From positions 1 to 57,747 of the forward strand of contig CAJTTA010000009.1 in the NCBI GenBank assembly GCA_910579305.1: 57,747 bases of DNA. The letters are read 5' to 3'. Below the pieces are notes generated by a model. It was given only the letters and a program-made list of their open reading frames with translations. It made no database searches and had not been told where the DNA came from. A program made the translations under genes and the position numbers. Positions 15,245 to 22,258 of this stretch are shown piece by piece. Within the stretch, counting starts at the first letter, position 1, and each line of letters starts with the position of its first letter. Origin of the DNA: an uncultured Muribaculaceae bacterium (lineage in GTDB: Bacteria; Bacteroidota; Bacteroidia; Bacteroidales; Muribaculaceae).

Positions 15245-16387
15245 ATGGATATGAAAGAACTCATCCGCAAGACATTTGTGGAGCGTTTCGGAGCGCCCGA
15301 AGGACAACTTTTCGCCTCTGCCGGGCGCATTAACCTGATAGGCGAACACACTGACTATAACGAAGGCTTTGTCTTCCCCGGGGCGATCGACAAAGTGATC
15401 ATGGCCGAGATACGCCCCAACGGCTCCCATAGCGTGCGCGCGCTCTCCATTGACATCGATGAATACTGTGAGTTTGGTTTAAACGAAGAAGACGCCCCCT
15501 CGCAGAGCTGGGCCAGATATATCTTCGGCGTATGCCGCGAAATAATGAAACACGGCGGAAAGGTGGAGGGTTTCGACACTGTCTTTGCCGGCAATGTGCC
15601 TCTGGGCGCAGGGCTCAGCTCCTCGGCTGCCCTGGAAAGCTGCTTCGCTTTCGCTCTCAACGAGCTCTTCAATGCCGGATCAATCTCAAAATTCGAGCTT
15701 GCCCGCATAGGCCAGAGCACCGAGCATAATTATTGCGGCGTAAACTGCGGCATAATGGATCAGTTTGCATCGGTATTCGGCAAGGCAGGCCATCTCATAC
15801 GCCTTGACTGCCGTGACCTCAGCTACGAATATTTCCCCTTCAGCCCCGAGCACCACAGTCTCGTGCTTGTCGACTCCAGGGTGAAGCATGAACTCAAGGA
15901 CTCCCCTTACAACAAACGCCGTGAAAGCTGCGAGCGCGTAGCCCGCGCCCTCGGAGTGCCGAGCCTCAGAGATGTGAGCCTGGCCGAGCTCAACGCCGCC
16001 CGGGTCACCATAAGCGATGAAGACTACCGCAGGGCCAAATATGTGGTGGAGGAGCGCGACCGCGTGCTCTGCGTGTGCTCCGCTCTCGGAAGGGGCGACT
16101 ATGAGGAAGTGGGACGCATGATGTATGCCACCCATGAGGGACTCTCTAAAGACTACGAGGTGAGCTGCGAGGAGCTCGACTTCCTCGTGGATGTGGCCCG
16201 GAGAACCGGCGTGACCGGCGCCCGCATAATGGGCGGCGGCTTCGGCGGATGCACAATCAATCTGGTGGAGAACTCCATCCACGACCGCTTCATAGCCGAG
16301 GCATGCAAGCAATTTGCTGAAAAATATGGGCATGAACCCAAGATATATGACGTCGTGATCTCCGATGGAGCGCGGCGCGTAGAGTAA
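15245..16387 (+). CDS. galK: Galactokinase
   Basis: A 380-residue GHMP-family kinase that phosphorylates galactose at C1 in the Leloir pathway. RINLIGEHTDYNEGFVFPGAID near residues 28-49 is the galactokinase signature (shown here in part: NLIGEHTDYNEG). The ATP-binding GHMP motif is LGAGLSSSAALE near 120-131, and the third motif is GGGFGGCTINLV near 331-342. The gene is followed 38 bp later by an aldose 1-epimerase, so the two form a galactose operon. No galactose transporter or galT lies in this window. Confidence 0.95.
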   Translation: MDMKELIRKTFVERFGAPEGQLFASAGRINLIGEHTDYNEGFVFPGAIDKVIMAEIRPNGSHSVRALSIDIDEYCEFGLNEEDAPSQSWARYIFGVCREIMKHGGKVEGFDTVFAGNVPLGAGLSSSAALESCFAFALNELFNAGSISKFELARIGQSTEHNYCGVNCGIMDQFASVFGKAGHLIRLDCRDLSYEYFPFSPEHHSLVLVDSRVKHELKDSPYNKRRESCERVARALGVPSLRDVSLAELNAARVTISDEDYRRAKYVVEERDRVLCVCSALGRGDYEEVGRMMYATHEGLSKDYEVSCEELDFLVDVARRTGVTGARIMGGGFGGCTINLVENSIHDRFIAEACKQFAEKYGHEPKIYDVVISDGARRVE

Positions 16388-16425
16388 CTTTCCATACCCC
16401 CAATTTTTTTTAAAACCGCAATGTT

Positions 16426-17463
16426 ATGATTACCATCGAACAACGATACATGGATGGCGGCATACGCCTTGTCACTCTCAGCAACGAATGCGGCATGACG
16501 CTTGAACTCAGCAATCTGGGGGCAGGAATTATCAGCTGCGTGGTGCCCGACTCCGCAGGCAATCTGGCCGATGTCGCTCTCGGCTATGCCGATCCTCTCG
16601 ACTATATGCACGATGGCCCCTGCATGGGCAAGACACCCGGAAGATATGCCAATCGCATCGCCAGGGGCCGCTTCGCCATCGATGGCGCGGAATACTATCT
16701 GCGCGTGAACAATGGGCCTAATGCCCTGCACGGAGGGCCCGACGGATTCCAGAACCGCACATGGCAAGTGGAGCTGCTTCCCAATGGCGTGCGATTCTCC
16801 TACGTGAGCGGAGACTTCGAGGAATTATATCCCGGACGTCTCACCGTGAGTGTGGAATACACAATAGAGGAGCATCTCAACCGCATAAACATCAGATACC
16901 GGGCTAACACAACGGCTCCCACAGTGGTGAATCTCACCAACCACACTTACTGGAATCTGCGCGGCGAGAACTCAGGCTCGGCTCTCTCTCATCTCCTGAC
17001 CATGAAGTGCCGCAATTATCTGCCCACCGACGACACGCTCATCCCCACGGGAAGCATCGACCCGGTGGCAGGCACCCCCATGGACTTCACCTCGCCCAAA
17101 GAGCTGGGCAAGGATATCGGTCATGATTTCCCGGCGTTGAGATTCGCCAAGGGCTATGACTCTTCATGGGTGGTAGACGACTGGACTCCCGGCAAGTTCA
17201 CCGAAAATGTGGTGACGCTACACGATCCCCAGAGCGGTCGCACGCTCGAGATAGGCTCTACCCAACCCGCCGCGCATATCTATACCGGCAACTGGCTCTC
17301 GGGCTCACCATTATCGAAAAGCGGTCGCAGCTATGCCGACTACGACGGCGTGGCCATAGAGATGCAGGGTTTCCCCGATGCCCCCAATCATCCGGAGTTT
17401 CCCTCCCAGCTCCTGCGCCGTGATGAAGAATATCACCATGTCATAACCTTCACTTTCAAGTGA
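16426..17463 (+). CDS. galM: Aldose 1-epimerase (mutarotase)
   Basis: A 345-residue mutarotase that interconverts alpha and beta anomers of galactose or glucose. Conserved residues are visible: GRYANRIARGRF near 69-80, NNGPNALHGG with the catalytic-site His near 96-105, VNLTNHTYWNL with the second His near 170, and VAIEMQGFPDAPNH near the C-terminus with the catalytic Glu. No signal peptide is present, so it is cytoplasmic. The start at 16426 is fixed because the nearby ATG at 16421 leads straight into a stop. It forms an operon with galK. Confidence 0.94.
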   Translation: MITIEQRYMDGGIRLVTLSNECGMTLELSNLGAGIISCVVPDSAGNLADVALGYADPLDYMHDGPCMGKTPGRYANRIARGRFAIDGAEYYLRVNNGPNALHGGPDGFQNRTWQVELLPNGVRFSYVSGDFEELYPGRLTVSVEYTIEEHLNRINIRYRANTTAPTVVNLTNHTYWNLRGENSGSALSHLLTMKCRNYLPTDDTLIPTGSIDPVAGTPMDFTSPKELGKDIGHDFPALRFAKGYDSSWVVDDWTPGKFTENVVTLHDPQSGRTLEIGSTQPAAHIYTGNWLSGSPLSKSGRSYADYDGVAIEMQGFPDAPNHPEFPSQLLRRDEEYHHVITFTFK

Positions 17464-17510
17464 AAGACAACTGATTGACACAACAATAGACACACAAATT
17501 TCATAGATTA

Positions 17511-17711
17511 ATGAAAAAGCTTCTGTACATCCCTGCCCTCCTCCTCATCCTCTCATCATGCTCGGGTCACTCCGATGCCGACAAACAGCAACTTCAGGAC
17601 GCCCGACGCGAAGCCGGCGAGATGCTCAAGCAAGTGAGACACGATGCCTCCACCCGCCCTGACGCCTCCGCTCCGGCCGCATCTGTCGCCCCCGCTGACT
17701 CTGTGAGGTGA
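17511..17711 (+). CDS. Small lipoprotein (66 residues)
   Basis: Starts with MKKLLYIPALLLILSSC, a lipoprotein signal peptide with the lipobox ILSSC. The mature peptide of about 50 residues is charged, then Ala/Pro/Ser-rich (helical KQQLQDARREAGEMLKQV, then a low-complexity tail). No family is recognised. It follows galM by 47 bp and precedes a strong terminator, so it is probably the last gene of the galactose transcript. A real gene is likely given the perfect signal peptide. Confidence 0.65.
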   Translation: MKKLLYIPALLLILSSCSGHSDADKQQLQDARREAGEMLKQVRHDASTRPDASAPAASVAPADSVR

Positions 17712-17730
17712 CGGCTCTGCCGAGAAACCA

Positions 17731-17774
17731 GAAAGGCCGCGTCACGAATCAAGACACATCATGACGCGGCCTTT
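17731..17774. terminator. Strong terminator after the galK operon
   Basis: AAAGGCCGCGTCA pairs with TGACGCGGCCTTT over 13 bp, followed by TTTT on the plus strand. It lies between convergent transcripts and may also serve the metallophosphoesterase gene. Confidence 0.85.
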
Positions 17775-17845
17775 TCCTAACCTTTAGAGATACCATATCA
17801 CGTCCCTCCCGGAAATCACGGCTCCGGAAGATGACGGCCGTCGGC

Positions 17846-18943
17846 CTAATTGTAGGAAAACCGAATGGGAAATTCGCAACAGGGAGGGTCCATCCCGACG
17901 GGTGGCGTGAAATAATCCGATGCGCCGGTGTCTACCACCCTTAACACCACGTCATTGGTGTCGCGAGGAAATTCCCACAACTGCACCAGCCCGTTTCCTC
18001 CGTTATCCAAATACTGCAGATTAAAGAGCACTATCGGCACCGCTCTCCCGGCGACATTGATCTTCTCCGTGTTGACTGCGGCAAATCCGTTGTGTCCGCA
18101 CACCATAGCTATGACATTGTCGTTAGGATACACCAGATGCTCCCACACGTCCTCCGGGGTGGAGCAGGATGAATAATCATGAAATTGCGACCATGAATAG
18201 GAATTCTGCACAAATGTACCGTTCCTATTCAGCAACTCATGCGTCATCACAATGTACCTACGTTCGGGATGCGAACTCACATGCCTGGCGACGCGGGCAA
18301 GTACTTCAGGACGCACCCCGAATTCCAGCGCGACAATGTCGATGCGCCTGCCGGCCAACTCCTGCCGCACCACGATATTGTCGATGGAATCGAGTGTGAA
18401 CGCCTCCTCTATATTTTCCTGCAACAGAGGCGTGGAGGCATATTGAGTGAGATGGCAGGTACGGCGGTCGCGTATCCCGTCATACCTGTCACCCTTCCTG
18501 TTCCAATCATAATCATGATTTCCTGAGACGGCCACCATCATTATGTCGCCGGAAGCGAGTGAGGAGCAATCCTTGAACACGCACCACTGCGCATGAGAAT
18601 TGTTATCGGTGAGATCTCCTACAAAAAGCATGGAAACGATATTGGCTCCGAGACGTTTCTGCCCCGCAAGCCACGACATGGACTGCTGAAAATAAGGAAT
18701 GTACCGAGATTCCGAAACGTAACTCTGCACATCTCCTATGACAGCCATATAATCCGACTGCGGATTGAATCCCTCCCAACAACCGATTCCCACCGGCGGA
18801 TCAACCACGGGTGGGGGCTCCGGCACAGATTCCCGTCCTCCTTCGGAGCAAGACGATATAGCTACCATCCAAAATGCCAGTAGATACAATAAGTATCTTC
18901 CCGCACCCCCCCAACCACCTATATTTATAGTTAATTTCCTCAT
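17846..18943 (-). CDS. Metallophosphoesterase lipoprotein (calcineurin-like)
   Basis: A 365-residue protein starting at MRKLTINIGG. A long hydrophobic segment ends in the lipobox AISSC (near residue 32), then a proline-rich linker. The phosphoesterase motifs appear in order: VIGDVQ (usual GDxH with Gln in place of His), VGDLTDNN, SGNHDYDW, IVMTHE and CGHNG (usual GHxH). Two metal ligands therefore differ from the consensus, as in some GDxQ subfamilies; activity is likely but not certain. The substrate is unknown. It diverges from the beta-helix gene across a 166-bp region with a palindrome. The start is supported by the promoter element 25 bp upstream. Confidence 0.85.
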   Translation of the reverse strand: MRKLTINIGGWGGAGRYLLYLLAFWMVAISSCSEGGRESVPEPPPVVDPPVGIGCWEGFNPQSDYMAVIGDVQSYVSESRYIPYFQQSMSWLAGQKRLGANIVSMLFVGDLTDNNSHAQWCVFKDCSSLASGDIMMVAVSGNHDYDWNRKGDRYDGIRDRRTCHLTQYASTPLLQENIEEAFTLDSIDNIVVRQELAGRRIDIVALEFGVRPEVLARVARHVSSHPERRYIVMTHELLNRNGTFVQNSYSWSQFHDYSSCSTPEDVWEHLVYPNDNVIAMVCGHNGFAAVNTEKINVAGRAVPIVLFNLQYLDNGGNGLVQLWEFPRDTNDVVLRVVDTGASDYFTPPVGMDPPCCEFPIRFSYN

Positions 18944-18968
18944 TAGTACGTCCTTTTGATATATTTTG

Positions 18969-18976
18969 CAAAGGTA
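18969..18976 (-). promoter_or_regulatory. -7 promoter element of the metallophosphoesterase gene
   Basis: The minus strand reads TACCTTTG then C, an exact TAnnTTTG match, giving a leader of about 18 nt to the ATG at 18943. Confidence 0.6.
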
Positions 18977-19040
18977 GTGCTTTAAATCATCACTCACAAT
19001 ATAATTGATATATATTAATTATTCTTAACACCGTACTACG

Positions 19041-19057
19041 CTTGATTTCGAATCAAG
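19041..19057. promoter_or_regulatory. 17-bp palindrome in a divergent intergenic region
   Basis: CTTGATT-TCG-AATCAAG is a perfect inverted repeat (7-bp arms). It lies between the divergent metallophosphoesterase and beta-helix genes and is well placed to be an operator. No regulator gene is adjacent. Confidence 0.45.
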
Positions 19058-19109
19058 AATAGTGAACCATTTACGTTGGCAACCCGTTATAATTAAAAAA
19101 AGTTATACT

Positions 19110-20918
19110 ATGAAAATTTTTACTAACACTGTCCTGAAAATTATGCTAACGGCGATAACAATCGCCTCTTGTACTCTTACTACAAACGCGGTGCCCACTA
19201 CCGACACAGTTGTTCCAGCCTCTACCCCAGCAGATTGTTCATGTGCCGGGAAAGTCGTGAATTTCACCGTGACGCATAGGGATTCTCTTGAAAATATTCT
19301 CGGCACAAAGGTTAATAATCTTACGACTAAAGATACTGCAATCATCACTATAAAATCTGCTGTGTCTCGATTACAAAAGCGTCACTATGATCTGAAGTGT
19401 AACCTGATCCTTCAGGGTGACACGGCTCTGAGCACTCCTCCGAAAATTTATTTTGAAGGAAATGACTTTGACAATCCCGAGTCAGGTGATGATGCCCTCA
19501 TAGCAGTTACAGGCAATTCTCCTCAGGACAGAGTGTCGGTAGTCTTTGAGGATCTTGAATTCATGCGCCCTACAAAAGGAAGTGGATATAATATTTTTAC
19601 AAAACGAGGAATGTATCTCATCAAAATATGGTTCGCATCGTCGGTAATTTTCAACAATGTGACCAGCACGCTTGAAAACGGCATGATTTCAACCCTGGAC
19701 ATTCGCGCGTCGGACAACATAACCGTAAACGGCTGCAGGTTCATCAACAATAACGGATTATTGGCAGGCAATACTCACGGCTGCATTCTCCAGCTGAGAG
19801 GCAATATGAATAACGTGCATGTCACCAACAATTATTTTCAGAAATACGGCAACGATGAACTGCTCGCCATCTTCGGAAATGCCGCGCCTTACAATAAGCT
19901 GTCCGGATTATTCACAGATGCGGAAAACACTTATGTATATCGCCGTAACATAACTGTGACCGGCAATACTTTCATTTACAAGAAGCCAACAAGCTCAAGC
20001 AAAGATTGCCCTACGGATGTGATGATCACTTTCGGTCCGACAGACTCGGCTGCAGAAGGAAAAGAGACTCAGAAAGTATTCTACGAAAATGTGTGGGTGG
20101 CCTATAATAATATTGAGGTGAACGAACATGCCAGACGCGTCTTTTCTTTTTTAGGGCTCCAGGACTGGCGCGAAGCGGCCAATTTCCAGGTGTGTCACAA
20201 CACAATCACTCACGCCTATGAGAATTCTGATAATGCTTACCAATGGACTTATGACTTCTGCCTGATGACCACCTCGAAATCACCGTTGACTCCTCCATGT
20301 ATCACGTTTGCCGGAAATGTAATAAATGCAAGAGAAAAGCTGGCCAGCGGAGGTTTCGGCCACGTGTGCTTCGGTCTTAACGGCGGTACTGCCAAGGCAT
20401 TCAACAACAAACTATACGGCACAAGCGGACGCACGCAGATCAAACCTTTCCTGCTGCACGAGCAGCCGAGCCGCCTCGAATTCTCCTACAATACCTGCAC
20501 CGAGACCGTATATTCCGGGCAGATTGAAAGAGTGCCCTATTGCGAGCTGCTGATGAGAGGAAACAGTATGCGTGGCAATAGCAAACTATATTTCTACCGT
20601 GGCAATAAACTTGACCAGACCCAGACGGCCCACGTGGTGATGGAGGATAATTTCTTCGTATCAGGAGGGTTTGAACTGGTATGTCAAGAGTTTAGTTATA
20701 ACGGTAGTCTGCGGGTGAATGGCAATACATGGTATATCAACCGCGCGGGCAACGGCACACAGGTAGTGCCCTATGCAACTTATAACACGGCTACATGCAA
20801 TCTTACAGAAGCTGTCTTTACTAATAATGTTATAACCGGTAACAGATACGTAGGAGACACCTCGCTGCCCGGGGCAGAAGTCACCGTAGTCAGCAACAAC
20901 GACCTCGGGAAACCATAG
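19110..20918 (+). CDS. Secreted right-handed parallel beta-helix protein
   Basis: A 602-residue exported protein starting at MKIFTN; an upstream in-frame start would only add a non-signal-like segment. The signal peptide ends around TIASC or TTNA, so it could be a lipoprotein or a cleaved secreted protein. The mature protein carries about a dozen short strands of the form ITVNGCRFINN, VHVTNNYFQ, ITVTGNTFIY, FQVCHNTITH and LRVNGNTWYIN. This is the Asn-rich coil pattern of parallel beta-helices seen in pectate-lyase-like and NosD-like folds. No catalytic motif could be assigned, so it may be an adhesin or a polysaccharide-binding or -cleaving protein. Base composition is less GC-rich than neighbours. 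Confidence 0.75.
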   Translation: MKIFTNTVLKIMLTAITIASCTLTTNAVPTTDTVVPASTPADCSCAGKVVNFTVTHRDSLENILGTKVNNLTTKDTAIITIKSAVSRLQKRHYDLKCNLILQGDTALSTPPKIYFEGNDFDNPESGDDALIAVTGNSPQDRVSVVFEDLEFMRPTKGSGYNIFTKRGMYLIKIWFASSVIFNNVTSTLENGMISTLDIRASDNITVNGCRFINNNGLLAGNTHGCILQLRGNMNNVHVTNNYFQKYGNDELLAIFGNAAPYNKLSGLFTDAENTYVYRRNITVTGNTFIYKKPTSSSKDCPTDVMITFGPTDSAAEGKETQKVFYENVWVAYNNIEVNEHARRVFSFLGLQDWREAANFQVCHNTITHAYENSDNAYQWTYDFCLMTTSKSPLTPPCITFAGNVINAREKLASGGFGHVCFGLNGGTAKAFNNKLYGTSGRTQIKPFLLHEQPSRLEFSYNTCTETVYSGQIERVPYCELLMRGNSMRGNSKLYFYRGNKLDQTQTAHVVMEDNFFVSGGFELVCQEFSYNGSLRVNGNTWYINRAGNGTQVVPYATYNTATCNLTEAVFTNNVITGNRYVGDTSLPGAEVTVVSNNDLGKP

Positions 20919-20923
20919 ACAGA

Positions 20924-22174
20924 TCAAAGCTTAAGTGTGGAATATATTTTGTCGGTGGCGCCGAGTTTGGAGCGGATGTAGGCTCCGGCGGCGGCACCGG
21001 CCTTATTTCTTACTGCGGTGTTGAGCAGCCCGGTGCGGGCGTCAGTCAGGCGCTCGAAGCTCTCGCGACTGTCTATGCTGAACCCGCCACCGACCTCGGC
21101 AAGTTCGCGGGCCTCAAGAAATTTTGCATGACGCGGGCCGTAGATGACGGGGATACCGTAGACCGCCGCCTCGTTGATGTTGTGGATGCCGGCGCCGAAG
21201 CCGCCACCCACGTAGGCCACGGAGGCATAGGCATAGGCCGAGGAGAGAAGCCCGAAACAGTCGATGATGAGCACGTCGGCCTCGGCGGCACGGCCCGGAT
21301 CATCGGCAATCTCGCTGAGCAGCAATGTCTTGAGCGGAGAGAGAGCCTCGCGCATGCCTTCAAGGCGCGAGGCATCAAACTCGTGGGGGGCGATCACCCC
21401 TTTCACTTCTCCTCCCCTTGCACGCAGCCAGGGGAAATACACCTCTTCATCGGCTTCCCAGGAGGATCCGAATATCATGGTGAATCGGCTTCGGCCGGCT
21501 GTGAGAGCGTCAAGCGCAGGTATATCCTTGACGGTGCGCATTATGTCGGTCACACGGTCGAAGCGGGTGTCGCCGGCCACAGTCACATCAGTCACCCCTA
21601 CCCCCTCGAGCAGCCTCCGGCTTGACTCATCCTGCACAAAGATATGGCTGAAGCACCGCAGCATCCTGCGATACCAGCCTCCCCAGGGCCTGAAGAAGAG
21701 CTGCGACTCGCGGAATATGGCCGAAATGAGCAACACCGGAATATCTCTGCGACGCAACTCCCGCAGGCAATTGCCCCAGAACTCATATTTCACCATCACG
21801 GCCAGCTCCGGATCCAAAGCGTCTATGAATCGCCTCATGGCCCCGGGAGTGTCAGCCGGCAGATAGGCCACCAGGTGCGCACCGGCGTAGTTTTTGCGTA
21901 CCTCGTAGCCCGAGGGGCTGTAGAAGGTGAGGGCTATTTTCACATCGGAGTGTTCGGAGGCGATACGCTCCATGAGCGGCCTCCCCTGCTCGAACTCTCC
22001 GAGGCTCGCGGCATGCACCCACACCCATCGCTCCCCCGGACGGCGCACGGCGCGTATGCGCCCGAGAGTCTCGCGACGGCCGCGGAGCATGAGCCGCGCC
22101 TTGCGGTTGCGCAATGAGGCGACATGGAGCAGAGCCGTATAAGCACGTATGCCTGCTGTATATAGAATAGACAT
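20924..22174 (-). CDS. waaA: 3-deoxy-D-manno-octulosonic acid (Kdo) transferase
   Basis: A 416-residue GT30 glycosyltransferase that adds Kdo from CMP-Kdo to the lipid A precursor at the inner membrane. The N-terminal anchor (MSILYTAGIRAYTALLHVA) is followed by RWVWVHAASLGEFEQG with the catalytic Glu of the family. The GT-B C-terminal half contains GGGFGAGIHNINEAAVYG and VIYGPRHAKFLEAREL, the sugar-nucleotide binding loops. The start at 22174 replaces a longer frame that would run into the terminator of infB. It ends 5 bp from the convergent beta-helix gene. Confidence 0.93.
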   Translation of the reverse strand: MSILYTAGIRAYTALLHVASLRNRKARLMLRGRRETLGRIRAVRRPGERWVWVHAASLGEFEQGRPLMERIASEHSDVKIALTFYSPSGYEVRKNYAGAHLVAYLPADTPGAMRRFIDALDPELAVMVKYEFWGNCLRELRRRDIPVLLISAIFRESQLFFRPWGGWYRRMLRCFSHIFVQDESSRRLLEGVGVTDVTVAGDTRFDRVTDIMRTVKDIPALDALTAGRSRFTMIFGSSWEADEEVYFPWLRARGGEVKGVIAPHEFDASRLEGMREALSPLKTLLLSEIADDPGRAAEADVLIIDCFGLLSSAYAYASVAYVGGGFGAGIHNINEAAVYGIPVIYGPRHAKFLEARELAEVGGGFSIDSRESFERLTDARTGLLNTAVRNKAGAAAGAYIRSKLGATDKIYSTLKL

Positions 22175-22190
22175 CTTCTGTGTGTGTGTT

Positions 22191-22241
22191 AAAAAAATCA
22201 GGGTATGGACGTGCATCCGTTGCGGAGACACATCCATACCC
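22191..22241 (-). terminator. Terminator after infB
   Basis: An imperfect 18-bp stem (GGGTATGGA...TCCATACCC) is followed on the minus strand by seven T. It separates infB from waaA, so waaA probably depends on readthrough or its own promoter. Confidence 0.75.
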
Positions 22242-22258
22242 GGTTAATCTTCACAGTA

